DNA from: Paramecium tetraurelia
Lineage: Eukaryota; Ciliophora; Oligohymenophorea; Peniculida; Parameciidae
Reading direction: 5' to 3'
DNA: 64,000 nucleotides
Assembly: GCF_000165425.1 (NCBI RefSeq)
Contig: NW_001799001.1
Location: 1-64,000 of the forward strand
In this document: piece after piece, positions 44,729-57,678 of the stretch
Layout: every line of letters begins with the position of its first letter
How positions within the stretch are numbered: the first letter of the stretch is position 1
The notes under the pieces: generated by a model
What the model saw: the letters and a program-made list of their open reading frames with translations, nothing else
The model's database searches: none
What the model was told of the DNA's origin: nothing
Translations under genes and position numbers: made by a program

Positions 44729-46485
44729 ATGAAAAAAAATATCACTAGCAATGAAATGAGACTGAAAAGTGCTGTTTAATTCAAATTTCAGGAATTCGTT
44801 AACTCAAAACCAGCTCCTAGCGTAACTACTAGATTGCAAACTGGCACGACAACATCCAGGAATATTGAAGATTTTGCCAAACCATTATTTTCAGAACCCA
44901 AATTTCTAGGAGTTTTGAGAAGAGTTAGTTCGTAAGTCAGTCTTGATAAACCTGTAGAGGATGTATATTAATCTTAGAACCAGTCTCTTAAGGCTGTTAG
45001 TTCGGAAAGAACGTAAAAAGTGTGACTATTACTAAAGTACAATCAGGGCCTCATAAAAAATTATAGTAACGTCTGAAAATATGCAAACCTAAGAAATCAA
45101 AAGGCGGATGAAATTTGATCCTTCGATTAGATAGCAAGTCAGCATTTTGAAGATTAAGATTTTGAAAAATGTTCCTTTAAAAAAATTCCTTCTGTATTTA
45201 GTAGGTAAAGAAAAGATTTTATTTGAACTCTTAAGATTAAAACAAATGCCATAAGCTATTGATATAATGTAGAGTATTATAGAGATGGCAATTGGAACAA
45301 AAAGTGTTGTTATTTTTATTGAGATTCTACTGTTCATTGCAGAGACACTTGAAAATTCAAATCAAATTGATTTGGCAATTCACTTTTACAATCAAGTAAG
45401 AATTGGAAGCACATATGGAAAACAAACCCTTGATATATATAAGATGAGATCTCTGGTTGGGTTAGCAAGTTGTTGCATGGAATTTCAATGTTATGAGAGT
45501 GGAGTTAAGTTTTTAAAGAAGTGTTTATAATATGCCTGGATAAATAATAATTAAGAATATGAGAATATTGTTTACTAGAAGTTAGGAATGCTCTATTTCT
45601 ATTTAGGTAACATCGAAAAAGTATAACAAATATAATTTCTAGGCTACTTTCTATCATGAAAGATCTATAAACTATGATTATGAATTGGAAACATCTCCAT
45701 TGAGATAATTAAGTTGCGATACTCTTAAAAATTATCTGAATAAGAATTTTCCAAAAAACAGTGCAGAGAATATGAATAATCTCTTTCTAAGTAAACTCAG
45801 TCTCAAATTCCATGTTGACATTGCTTAATTATCAGAAGAACTTATAAAAGGATCTGAATTGACTCCTTCACCAAGGATATTTCTATCTTCCCAAGATTGT
45901 TCAAGAAGAATGTCTATATCAACTGAGTCTAGAGAATTAGCAAATTTGAAAATAAATGGATAAAAACTAATTACTTAAATTTTAACCTAATAAGAATTTG
46001 ATTTCGAAGTTTATACGCCTAAGCATTCATGTATAATGTACCATTATAATAGTCAGAAATGAAAGTTCCTGTTTTAATTTCCTAAAAAACAAAAAAGTAC
46101 ATCCTTAAGATGTGTTTCATGATTTAAAATACAACAATAATCCATTTTTATTGAATGGCATTGGTGTTGAACCAAATAAAAATTAACTCAATTTTGCGGA
46201 ATATTTAAGCAAATATAAGTTGTCACTTCAAAAAAAAGTAGATCTTAGATTATAATAAAAATTTGATATCAACATCGATCAAAAATTGTAATATGCTGTA
46301 AATAGCAATTATAAGGCTTTTGAAAGGAAAAATAAAATATTGGTATATGATTCATTCTATATAAGTTAACTCACAAAAACTCAGAAAACACAAGAAAAAA
46401 TAAATTGCTAGATGAAACTAAAAAATTTAATAGCATTACTACATTATACCAGTAATTAATTAACAAATTGCTTAGTGTGTAATGA
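44729..46485 (+). CDS. TPR-like helical repeat protein
   Basis: Predicted 554 residues; introns of 25, 22, 22 and 23 bp, two ending AAG; length divides by three. The first 130 residues are basic and unfolded. The middle (about 170-300) has TPR-type helix pairs: IDLAIHFYNQVRIGSTYG, LVGLASCCMEFQCYESGVKFL, IVYQKLGMLYFYLGNIEKA. The rest is Ser/Asn/Lys-rich. TPR proteins are protein-binding scaffolds. This layout is a large family in Paramecium of unknown role. Confidence 0.68.
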
Positions 46486-46784
46486 ATAAAGTAATACTGC
46501 TTATATATTTATTATTTCAAACTCTTAAAATGGAAAAGACCTAATATTCATTTTCTTATATTTATTCTCTTAAACTATTCATAATAAGAATATATTTATT
46601 ATAAGTTTTTCACTTTGCTTCTTGATTCAATATCCTTAATCTAGGATAGAATTATTTAATATTATTTATTTATTTTCTATATTTCTGAATATTGGTCTGA
46701 AAAGAATTAAGCACTTTTAATTGTATTGAATTATTATCAATGTTGAGGTACTAATTATTTTTTTGAAAAATATAAGTATTAAAA
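46486..46784. other. AT-rich spacer
   Basis: No coding-like frame. It contains the promoter side of the next gene; the N-terminal exon of that gene could begin inside it. Confidence 0.5.
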
Positions 46785-48934
46785 ATGCAACAAAAGGTTA
46801 ACTTTTTGGTAGATCTCTGTAGGAAGCTTATTTTCATACAATAAGAGAGATGTTGGTTTAGAGAGATTAGGAGAATTTAATTTAATATTATATTAATTAT
46901 AAATGTAATATGAGAATAGAAAAGTCTATGAGAATGCTATGGATTAATTTAATGAGGCAGATATCAAAGAGTTTCAATTAAAAGATTTCAAAAATTCCAA
47001 CAATCTAGAGCTTTATTCATTATTATTATTAGATATTTAGAATTCATATTATCAGGACAATAATCTAAATGTATCAGAATTCTACAACTCACCACAATTG
47101 ATAAATGCTTTCAACATTGTATAATACAAAATGAATAATTTAAAATTACTTTTTGAATCAAGAGACACTAATCTATTCGGAGTTTGGCTTTGGAAATAAG
47201 GAGAATAATTATTAATATATGCTGATGATTTAATACCATGTAAAAAGAACGGCGATAATTATCAGCTGGCAACAGTAATTTCAAAATACAGATGGCCAAT
47301 AATTTTGGAAAAAGCAATAGGAAAATTATTAGGATTTGAGTATGAGTCCTTTAATATAATATAAAACGATTCAATTGAATTTTATCTCTAAGTAACATTC
47401 AAATTAAATAAGATTAGATGATGACTGGATCAGAAGTATATGAATAGGAATTCCAATCTATTGAAGAATTATAGGAAAAGATTAAAGCTAATTAGGAAAT
47501 TTATTATGTCAAGTACACCTAAGACTCAAAAACGATAGCGGCTGTAATCTCTTTCAATAAAAATAATTAATAAGAAAACGTAAACCTTATTTAATTGATT
47601 GCTCCTAATGAATAGTCTGTTTATAAGAAAGGTAATTTATGCATATATAAATTAAGGGAGGTAAAAACATGAATCATCTTGTTATCTAACTTGGGAAGAA
47701 TTTAAATAGAATTTTTAATCTATTTTCGTTTTAGTTTGGATGGATGATTATAAATACAGAGTGAATTCAATAATATTAAAGAACCCAATAGAGCGAAAAT
47801 CTGATTTTATAGAACACACTTATTGTTATAAGTTTAAAATAAGTGAGGTTGGCAATTATTAGTTGACTTTAAGGTAGAATGATATTCTAATTAATAATGG
47901 TAAGATAGATATAAAAGATTAAAAATTAAAGAATCAATTAGGTTTAATTAGAATGCTCTTGTTTTAAGAATTGGATCAAACGTAATACAAATTTATTGAT
48001 GGAATTTGTGATTTTAAAAATGGTATTTCCATCAATTCAACACTTTAGAAAGGAGAATATTGTATTGTATGTCAAGGCTATTTTAATTATTTTTCAAATT
48101 ATACTGAAAAACAATAATTAGAGTAAGTTAAATTAAATTTGTCAATGGCTGGACTAAACCTTAACTTCAACATAGACCCAGATCATTTGGATGAATAAAA
48201 ATAAATTAAACTAATTACAAGTTTGATAAAAGTAAAATCTCAATAAGAGAAGATAAGATACTTCAATACGATTGGACAGCCCTAAATAAAAGTGACTACT
48301 AGCCAGAATTATGGTTTCTTGTATTTTTATTATGAAAACAGAGGAACAATAGATATTCAAGAAGAAATAGAGTTTATATAATTGGGATACTTGCTCAATT
48401 ATTAATAATTATAAAAATAGAATAAAGACTTAGTAGTAGTCAAGGTGAACAATTTCTAGATTCTATTGTATACTTTAAATCCTAAAATTATCCTTTCGTA
48501 AGATCCAAAAATATTTGAATTTTAATATAAACACAGAATAATAAATGATATCTAATAGTCTGAAGTGATTAATTAAAATGGATAAAATTAATAATAAAAA
48601 GGGATAAATGAAATAATTTAATTATAAAATACTGAGGTTATCTAGTGTGATTCTGTTGTTGCTTACATAAATTAACACGATTAAGGTATATTAAGAATTA
48701 TAATAAGGGATGATCATTTAGTTTGAGAATATATCTGAAAAAAATGTTGAAGTAACTTTATAATTTAGTGTGCTTGAGAACCTGGATGTTGTGGAAAATA
48801 CGAACTTTAATAAGGATGGAATGAAATACTAATTTTCAGTTTAACCATAATCTATTATGGTAATGCTTTTTGATGTCATAGAACCATCAAATCCATATCA
48901 TTATAAAATGAAATTAGATTGTTTTAATAATTGA
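46785..48934 (+). CDS. Calpain-like protein, catalytically degenerate
   Basis: About 690 residues. The catalytic-domain part is recognisable: LFGVWLWKQGEQLLIYADDLIPC matches the calpain FWQFG...VDDRLP segment, followed by WPIILEKAIGKLLGFEYES (family: LLEKAYAKLNGCYE), a QMMTGSEVYE turn (DMTGG) and a calpain C2-like beta domain (SSCYLTWEEFKQNFQSIFVLVW). But no QGxLGDCWF cysteine motif is found, and where RNPWG with the catalytic Asn should be, LIQLIAPNE is read. So it is probably a non-proteolytic calpain relative. Introns of 26, 25 and 22 bp are clear; the first exon is unresolved and the start is provisional. Confidence 0.68.
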
Positions 48935-48991
48935 TAATGAGCATTTTCTATTTATCATTTTTTTAATAATTAAAAAAAATCTTAATTTTCC

Positions 48992-50487
48992 TCATTTTTT
49001 AAATTAATCTATCATTTAAGTGGTTGAAACAACTTTGAAAAGATCGCCTACTCTTTCATCAAGATCAACTTTCACGATATAAATAATTTTCTAAAATCTA
49101 ATTAAATTTAATACATCTCTGCATAAATAGCATTCAGTTTTTTATTTCCAAATATCAATTGCACATTAATAGCAAACACCACCATGTCCACAATTCATAA
49201 ACACTGCATTAGGCCCCCTCTCATAACAAACGATGCAAATATTGCTATTCTAACTAAGATCGGGTTTATAATTTTGAATAGATTCATCCCTATCAGCCTT
49301 TCATATTATAAATATTTACACTTATTAACTAAGAATTACTTTTTTTTTTGTCTACCTAAGATTTTACGATATTAGCAAATTCTTAATTAATTGTGCATGA
49401 TTATTTTTCAAATATCTTAAAATCTATCTCTTGAAGCATTTACGAACCCACGCCTTAACTTGAGAAAGCTCGTTTGTGTCCTTTTGATAATTTCTTTAGA
49501 ACAGGAGATCCATAAATGGAATCCTGAGCAATACTATGTTGTCTTTTAGGAATACTAAAGTAAGCTTTCGATATCTTCTACATTACTTGAGGCACTCTTG
49601 TTCTTGATGAAAGAGTGTTTAAGATCTATAATGTTTGGTTGTTTCCTTGAGTGTTCGCAGATTATTGTTGTTGGTTAGTTAATGGCTCGTCATCTTGGAG
49701 AGTACTAAAAATGTATTCCTTAATTTCTTTATGGAAATAAATAGAATAGAACATTATGATTACAAGTTCAGCCAAAAGGAAATATTAAAGAATTAAGAAT
49801 TTCTTTGTGTAATTTACAGTCTTGGATAAGAAATCTAGGTAACCAAAGGATATGAGACCTATGCATATTGAGACATATATTATTAATTGAGTTAGCCAGA
49901 TGTAGAAGATTACTACATATACAAATATGGATACTTTTTGATTTTTTATAGCTTGATTTGTCAAATAAATATTGAACAATCTTATTGAAAGTTACTATTG
50001 AGCAGGCGACACCGATGCCTATTGAACAGAAGAGACCCAACCATAAATTCCAGAGCACAGCACTCCAGTCCCAATTTATTAGCTTATCCAATTTTAAACT
50101 CACGAATATCGAACAAATCAAAATATATAATCTAACAATTGCTAATGTTCTTTTCAATGTTTTCAATGATTCCAAAATGTCTCTGTTAGAATACTGTGAA
50201 TAGCTATCGACTATTATCGCAATAAACAGGAATGCATTGGAGTATATGTATAAATGGTATTCCTGTTATTCTAATACTAAGAATGATGTTATAAATAAGC
50301 AGTCTAATAGGGTAATAATCAAATAAATGTAGACTCCTTTCATCTTCCTGAATATGAAATGATAATTACCATCGAACATGTTGATGTTTGCATTAAAAGC
50401 ACTGATAAAGAAAATTCAACAACTCAATAAAAAGGTAGGCCAGTAATACGATAAAGATGATGATTTTGTTGAACTATAATTAAACAT
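48992..50487 (-). CDS. Multi-span membrane RING E3 ligase with one in-frame TGA
   Basis: About 483 codons; introns of 22 and 22 bp. At least six hydrophobic helices (VYIYLIITLLDCLF, LFCSIGIGVACSI, VSICIGLISFGYL and others) come first, then a Ser/Gln-rich cytosolic stretch, then a RING-HC finger: ICIVCYERG, NCGHGGVCYQC, ECYLCRDV. Ciliates have a large family with this layout. A TGA at 50416-50418 cuts the frame 24 codons after ATG 50487, while coding-like sequence runs on both sides in the same frame. Either the true start is a later ATG, or the TGA is a recent mutation or is read through. Confidence 0.78.
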
Positions 50488-51205
50488 AAAGGCTAAGGGT
50501 TAGTTATATGAATGTTGTAAATAAAAATTTAATTATTAGTGAATTGTACAAATGCTTTGATCTCATACCATTTCTTAAACTTATGAAAAATGAAGTTACT
50601 TAATTTCTGATAACGAGAGGGCAACATTCGTTTCGTTTTACGTCTGCATAGTAGTAATGTATGTATTTAATTTTTATAAATCAAAATATATTCATAAATT
50701 GATTGATTATATTTAACTGAATTTAGATTGCAGTAGATACTAAAATTAAGTTATTAAAACCATGGCTTAAAAGAAAAGGGCTAATTCTTTGATTACTAAT
50801 CAATTTCAGTAGATTGATTTAAGTAAATAAAGAATATTATTTAAAGTGATGTAAAATTAGTTGCACAATATTTGTATCAATTTTTATTAATAATCAAATT
50901 TAATTCAATTTTAACTATTTAGTTAAACTAGTAGGTGTAATATTTATGTTAAATTTTATGAAAATCCTCAAAACCAGAATAACAACTCAATAAAATATAT
51001 AAATAAATTTTGAAACGTTTTAAGTGGATAGGTAAAATATTACTTCGTATAAAGTAAAATTGATGGTAATCAACGCTATTATTACTATAAGTAGTGGAAC
51101 CATTAAAAATGAAATAATAATACAATATTTATCTTTTTAATTTAACTCTGAGACTTTCTTTTTTTGATCTAATTTATATTGTATAAAATAAATTATTATA
51201 TTTCC
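50488..51205. other. Spacer with a small ORF at 50,762-51,013
   Basis: One ciliate-code frame of 83 codons (MAQKKRANSLITNQFQQIDL at its start) ends at TGA 51011-51013. Its first 25 residues look like a real protein start, the rest drifts to Asn/Ile/Lys-rich spacer composition. It could be a first exon that is no longer used. A GC-richer patch lies at 50,600-50,650. Confidence 0.3.
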
Positions 51206-52219
51206 ATGATATAAATAGGTACAAATCAAGAAGGGGAATTCGTTTTTGATTCAAAAGAATAAGATTACGTTTTATTGGATCTAAATAGCTTACAGGAATA
51301 ATTAGAGTCGGGGAGAAAGAATGAAATTTTTGACTTGTTGCAATAAGTTATGAAATCTAATGAATATTAATCTACGGGTGAAAAAGTGAAAAGCCAAATT
51401 GAATGGGCTTTGTAGACTGTAAACGAGCATCCTTCGGAATAGTATTTTATTCTAAGAGCAATTTAGTTACGAGTTGGAGTAATAATTAGAAAATTAGAGA
51501 TATCCTGATGTGCATTCTGCGAATAAGATCATCGATATGAATATTGGAAAAGTAAAGGCAAGGGTTCAATTTATGTCGTAATAGGAGAGGAGAAATCTTA
51601 TGAAAGTATATTTATTTAAAGTATTGAGACAAAAAGCTTGGAAAGAAGCATTCAATAAATATACTCTTGCAAATAAAATAAATATTATAAGGAGCAATTG
51701 CAACAAAAATACAAATTGATGTAGAAGGACATCATTGATAGAAGGAGGAATGAAATATCGTAGTAAAGATAAAGGCATTTCCACATTATGTAAAGTACTA
51801 AGGGGAAATTGGGATAGATGTAAATTAATTTAATATTAAGGTTACAAATAAAGGTGGAAGAGAACAAGCAATTAAAAGAATCCATTCAATTAGGGTTGTA
51901 TTAGACAATGACTGAATTGAGATCAGATAATGTCAAGGCCTATAGGAGAGTGAAAGTGATGGAATAGGAACAATAAGAGAAACTGTAATTATTTTGGCAG
52001 ACCAAATAAGTAATGGCCAAAACGAATTATAAGAGAAAAGTAGATGATGCTTATATATAAAATATGCAAGCTTAGGATAGACTATTGCAATTAGAATAAT
52101 AAGAGATGGAATTAATGCATAGATTGAGATAGACAGAATAGTAATATTAGATGAGTTCGATCAAATTGGAGAAGATGAAATCGAAATCATATAAGGACTT
52201 GGGAATGATGTGGAGCTGA
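51206..52219 (+). CDS. Coiled-coil protein, 321 residues
   Basis: Start ATG 51206 (MIQIGTNQEGEFVFDSKEQD), introns of 19 and 29 bp (the second ends AAG), TGA 52217-52219; length divides by three. The first 100 residues are mixed and may fold. From about residue 110 the protein is one long Gln/Lys/Glu coiled coil (for example SLERSIQQIYSCKQNKYYKEQ, RLLQLEQQEMELMHRLRQTE). Likely cytoskeletal. No family recognised. Confidence 0.68.
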
Positions 52220-52308
52220 TTGACTTTTTCCTTTTATTTATTTATTTTAAAAGTTAATTCGTATGTTTATGTGGAAATTAAAAAATTTAAAATAAAGATT
52301 TTTAATAA

Positions 52309-52657
52309 ATGGGTGTGAGAGTGACTTATAGAAGAAGAACAAGCTACAATACAAGATCAAATAAGATCAGAAAAGTAAAGACCCCAGGTAAAAAGTGAAT
52401 TAATTGAAGGTGGCAATGTTGTTGTTTAATATCCAAATAAGAAGACAACTGCATCTACATGTGCAGATTCTAATTTGAATGTTGTTTTAAATGGATTAAA
52501 GAGAATCAGACCCACAAAACTAAAGCAACTCGCAAGAAGATAGAGAACAGTTTCAAGACCATATGGTGGAGTATTGAGTGCCGGAGCTCTTAAAAATAGA
52601 ATCATCAGAGCATTTTTAGTAGAGGAAGTCAAAATCGTTAAGTAAATTAAGAAATGA
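52309..52657 (+). CDS. RPL34: Ribosomal protein eL34 (large subunit)
   Basis: Predicted 108 residues with one 22-bp intron ending AAG. It matches eL34 throughout: [59 protein letters not shown]. The zinc-ribbon cysteines present in animal eL34 are mostly absent: only one Cys is seen in the TASTCADS loop. Spliced length divides by three. A basic, highly expressed type of protein; the gene is short and has AT-rich flanks. Confidence 0.92.
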
Positions 52658-53903
52658 TACATTTATACAACAATGAAAAAATAATAACAATCAATGTTCT
52701 GACTGCAAAGGTTCGACCAATTGATCAATAATCAAATCACATTCGGATTGATCATCGATCAAACTTTCTACATTATAGTCTTAAATACTTCCATCAATCA
52801 TAGACAATTGAGAAAGGAAAGAGGAACAACTCTTTGACATTCTGTCATAACAATTTCTTTGGGGCAGCACTCAAATTTCCTTGCACTTTTTTTTTCATTC
52901 TGTTCTATTCATTTCCCAATAACAGGATTTAGAATGATATATACGCATCTCTAAAATACTATCCACTCCATTTATTCAAAAACAAAACCTTCATTAATTC
53001 CTTTCTTCAAATCTAAACCATTAATGTAAATAATATTTCATGATTATTTTTTCATTCCAATCAATTGCAATATACTATACTATTTGATTTCTAATGTTGA
53101 AACATCATTATTCTATAGGTAGTTTAACAATCCAATCTAGTTTATAAATTATTTATTCATAACATTTTTATTGAACTCATTATATTAATTTTATAGCATT
53201 ATATACACAGCCATATAATCTATTCTTTAATTATGTTTTCAATATATCTTATAATATAGACATATAATAATATTGAGACTACTTTTTAGTATTTAAACAT
53301 TCTCACTTTACTATAATTGAAAATCATTTAAAAAAAGATAGAAATTTACTAAAATCCATATTATATTTTTTCATCAATCTTTTGTGAATTAGATTTGAAT
53401 ATCAAATGATATTATGATTAACTAATGATATCAGAATACTTCTTTATCAAATTAAATTTATAAGAGTGTAATTTGTTTACAAAGATAATAAATATAATAT
53501 TAATTTAGTGAATTTATTTATTTTTAAGAATGGGGTATAAATAAAATAATCCTCAAATTTATTAGTTCTAATTTTTTAATTAAGTTCAATTAGTGTTATT
53601 AAAAAGGAACCCCACTTGATATTTTAAATCGGGATTAAATATTTTACATCTCATGCATATTTTGTCTAATTATTAATCAATTTATGACGAATAATTAATA
53701 ATATATCTCTTCAGGGCTGACAGATAAAATAAAGATAGGAGATTGAATTAGATTTATCTCACAAAAATTAAGAATAAGGGTAAAATAAGCAATTCTCTTG
53801 AAAACTTGATTGAAATTTAGTATCTTATGTTTTAATCTGAAACAGTAAGAAAAATCACATTATTGTGAACGATATAAGTATTAAAATATAATTAATATAA
53901 TTT
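52658..53903. other. Long AT-rich spacer; one weak ORF at 52,691-52,840 (minus)
   Basis: A minus-strand frame of 49 codons (MSKSCSSFLSQLSMIDGS at its start) ends at TGA 52691. Just upstream a Cys-containing stretch is read in another frame, so a small gene with an intron is possible. From about 53,000 to 53,900 no coding-like frame is seen on either strand. Confidence 0.4.
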
Positions 53904-55751
53904 ATGAACAACAATAAACTGAATCTCTTGGAGGTTTTAAGAAAGAAACGAATAGAACAACAAAGCGAGTAAATTCCAAAAACTCCGCCTTTATAGAAAC
54001 AAAAATCTAAGGAGGAAATTCGAAAATATTTGCTCCAGAATCCCAAAACTAATCTTATAAGTCTATTCAAAAAGAAGAGAGAGGATGACAATACACCTTG
54101 TACTCGTCAGAATTTGCTTAAATTTTATGACAGCCAAGGCAGAAGTTCCATTCTCTCTCCGATTTGTGCTGCCAACCATGTCCCATAAAAAAGTGTATCA
54201 GATGAGAGTACCAATGCTCTATAGGTATTGTAACTATTATATCAATCATAGATTACGATACCTAAGAGAATGTCACTCGTATCTCCAAGATTGCAGCATT
54301 TAAATTCGCAGACATCAATACTAGAATCTCCAAACGAAATCGAAAGTTTTATAGTGGGTGGATCTAATGCGTCTAAATTAGACTTAGATGAACATTATTT
54401 AAGGATTGAGAATGTTGATGATAATCCACGGATCATGCGATCATAATCATAATGTTAGGATGAAGCTTAGATGGCAATACTTCCGAATACTTTAAGTGTT
54501 CCCATGGGTAAGGGACCAAGGAGATTGCAATCATTTTCAGTAGGTGACCCCTTTAGAAATGGAATAAATGCAGCAGAGTAGAGGAAATCTGTAAGGTTAA
54601 TGAGAGGATTGAGTGGAATCCATTAACCAAAGGAAACATAGATCTTGGAGAGATCTAGAGATGAGGCAGGAAGAAAGAAAATGAATAACTTCGTAATTTT
54701 ACATGAATTGGGCAGAGGTGCCTTTGGAAAAGTGCGTTTAGTTTATAATGAAATTGATTAACAATATTACGCAATGAAAATAGCTGATAAAAACAAGTTG
54801 AAGCGGAAGTTACTAACAAAAGAGACCTCAGCATATTCATTATTAGAATAGGAAGTGGCGATATTAAAAAAAGTTGATCATTAAAATGTAGTTAGATTAG
54901 TGGAGGTTATAGATGATCCAGAAGAGAGGAAGTTATATCTCATAATGGAATATGTGAAGAAGGGATCCATCAATTCAAAATAGTATTGGAAATCTGAAGG
55001 TGTGAATATTGATTGGGATGAAGGAGAAAAGCCGCCTAAAATCACTTGTGAAAAGATCAGGAAGTATTTGAGACATTTCCTACTTGGATTAGATTATTGT
55101 ATTAATACACAGTTATCTATTAAGTACACAACTTTGCCAGAATTGTGCATAGAGATATTAAACCAGATAATTTGTTGATTGATGAGTTTGACAACTTAAA
55201 GATTGCAGATTTTGGTGTAGCATAAATGTATGATAGTTCATCTGCTGATTTGATCTAAGGTGATGTTGGAACCAAAGCCTTCTTGCCTCCAGAAGCATTC
55301 AAGACTTCTTAAGTCAAGGGGAAACCAGCAGATATCTGGGCTGCTGGTATCACATTCTTCATGCTCACTTAAGGAGGACATCCTTTCCCAGCTAAAAATG
55401 TTTAATAACTTAAGGAGGCTGTTTTCAATAATGAGATTAGGTTCTCCAAAGATACTGATCCAGATTTGGCAGATTTCCTAAATTGTTGTCTTAAGAAAGA
55501 CGCAAGATAACGACACACACTTGAGTAACTTATGGTATAATGTGAAGTCTAATTAGGATCATCCATTTATTACAAGGAATGGAGAGGAACCATTAATTGA
55601 ATAAGAGTTTTCGGATGAAAATTTCTTCATCTCTGAAAATGAAATAAGCAAGGCACTCTCCAAAGTTACTATAAGAGCTACTGTGAGAGTCTTTGCCAAA
55701 CTTAAACAGAAACTTAATCAGTCTAGATAGAGAATAAAGAGACAGTAATGA
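53904..55751 (+). CDS. CaMKK/LKB1-like protein kinase
   Basis: Predicted 590 residues; introns of 27, 26 and 22 bp. An unfolded Ser/Arg-rich N-terminal 240 residues is followed by a full kinase domain: [22 protein letters not shown] (catalytic Lys), [59 protein letters not shown]. The GTKAFLPPE loop, the VHRDIKPDN loop and the insert between the lobes are as in CaMKK, which activates AMPK-type kinases. The 26-bp intron (ends AAG) cuts the DYLH...IVHRD region. All catalytic residues are present. Confidence 0.87.
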
Positions 55752-56184
55752 ATATAAACACACGCACTCATTTTTTTATATAATTTATATTAATCATTCA
55801 TACCTTAATATCTCAACAATCTTAATAATCATTTAAAATATCTCAATAAATTTAATCTTATTAAAATTCTAATTAACTGTTTAACTTTCTATTACATCTT
55901 TTAATTTAATACAAAAGATAATGATATACTTATAATGCTTAAAAGAATATAAGCACTCTTTTGAAATCAAAATAATATCTTTATTATTCTTAAAATTTAA
56001 TATGACCTCAGATAAGATGGATATCAATTGGAATATAAGATTTTGGTAATCAATTCTTTGGATATTCACACAATCTAAAATTTGAACTTATAAAGTATGA
56101 ATTAATTATGGTTGTTTAATTTGATTGCCATATTTCAAAAATGAGAGCAAATAAGTTTTATTTTGACTATTATTTAATTTATTT
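55752..56184. other. Spacer with a weak minus-strand ORF
   Basis: On the minus strand a Leu/Ile-rich frame stays open for about 110 codons in the ciliate code between 55,770 and 56,130, but has no ATG start and very high Ile/Lys/Asn content. I take it as AT-rich spacer or a gene relic. Confidence 0.4.
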
Positions 56185-56917
56185 ATGAAAGTCTTACAGG
56201 CACTTAAATCAACAAAATTCCCATTTGCTTCATTCACAAACAGAGATGTCAAATCAGATTTTCAAATGTTGAAACCTCATTTCGAAACACTTATACCTGA
56301 TCTCTATTTGCAAAAGAGACTCAAGTTGCCAGCAGATAAAACTATGAGATAAAGAAGAATGATGAATTATCACATTGAGTTCGATAAGGATGGCAATATG
56401 ACGAGGTTCCATGAAGAATATCGTCTAGACAATTATGACGAAACCAAATGTCTCCAATACGCAAATGTCTACGAAGAACTGACCAAAGAGATGAAGCAAG
56501 ATCAGATCTATAAAGACTTCCTTTACAATACTCTTCAAATTACTTGGCAATTAAAATAATACAAAAAAGCTTAAATCTCTGTCCATGCAGTCAGAACCGT
56601 AATAATATTCTGTATATTTACATTAGATATCATATCCCGATTAACCTGCTCAATCCACTCCAGAAGGACCAAATAGAGATGGAAATGACTTAGAAATCAT
56701 CGGAGTAGTTAATAAGATTAACTGCCAAGGAGCGGATAGCCAAATCTATAGTCCTGATAAAACTAAGTTACTATTTGAAATGAGTCTCGAACCCGGAGAA
56801 GGATACATTATAGACGATAAATCACTCTGGAATTATGCCACTTCCCATAAACCAGTAGATCAAAGCTAGGTTGGAATTCGAGATATATTGGGGTTTGTAC
56901 TTAAAATTGATGAATGA
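56185..56917 (+). CDS. 2OG-Fe(II) dioxygenase-fold protein (PF10014) without iron histidines
   Basis: Predicted 234 residues, one 28-bp intron. It follows PF10014 (the family of bacterial isoleucine hydroxylase): SVHAVRTISYPD, then STPEGPNRDGNDLEIIGVV, NCQGADSQIYSPD, the DDKSLWNYATS turn and RDILGFVL at the end. In active members the metal sites are His-x-Asp (here Asn-Arg-Asp in PNRDG) and a distal His before A-V-T-P (here Asn in LWNYATS). Both His are Asn; the Asp and the 2-oxoglutarate-binding Arg (RDIL) are kept. So the fold is kept but iron binding should fail. Confidence 0.82.
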
Positions 56918-57019
56918 ATATACATAACCACAATTATATATAATACAAGCATTTTAATTTATATTAATTTTAATTCTGCTTATTTATAAGCAAATTATTA
57001 TATCATGCTAATTATAAAT

Positions 57020-57436
57020 TCAATCAAATTAATCAAGCTAAACTTCATAGACTTTCGGCTCCTTTTCAACTGTTGATACGATCTCAGAATCAGAATCAAA
57101 TGATGTTATCTTTATGGTTATCGTGCTGACCTGAGAGAATTTTCGATTCTAATTTGATGCTGTTCGAGGCAAAGGATCCACAGACTACTATTTTTTTTCC
57201 TTCTTTGTAGTCTTGGTCTTTCCTATAGGTTCTGTTGGCTTTTTGGCTGGCGTGACATATTATTGAGCTTGTTTCTTGTAATTTTGCAATATTTTGTGGA
57301 GTGTAGATTACTTCTCATTTTACATAACCTTAGTTAAAATTTTTTGTTTTATTGATTGGAAAGAACTCTTTTACCTAGGTAGTGCTTATATAAAGTATGA
57401 TTAAGTTGTAGGTATTCCATTCAAAATGCTGGCCAT
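57020..57436 (-). CDS. Small basic protein, 138 residues
   Basis: Intronless, ATG 57436 (MASILNGIPTTQSYF) to TGA 57020. Very lysine-, serine- and threonine-rich, with a basic core (KKPTEPIGKTKTTKKEKK) and a hydrophobic/acidic tail (ITSFDSDSEIVSTVEKEPK). Likely intrinsically disordered, possibly nucleic-acid- or microtubule-binding. No family recognised. Confidence 0.6.
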
Positions 57437-57678
57437 CTGAAAATTATAAATAGAAATTTTTATTGTATTTAAATTTAAAGACAAGATTCTTTTTATTATT
57501 TGAGATGATTTAAATTTATTAATTGATTATGATTCCATCAAAATAAACTAAATAAATCAAATTGTAGTTTATTTCAAATAGTATGAAAAGGGATATCTGG
57601 AAATTTGTATATCTTAACTAATAATTGACAGAATATTGATAGGTTGATAGCTAAAATTGTGGGATATAAATAATTTAT
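57437..57678. other. AT-rich spacer
   Basis: Short spacer between two minus-strand genes. No coding-like frame; A/T runs as expected for 3-prime and promoter sequence. Confidence 0.6.
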
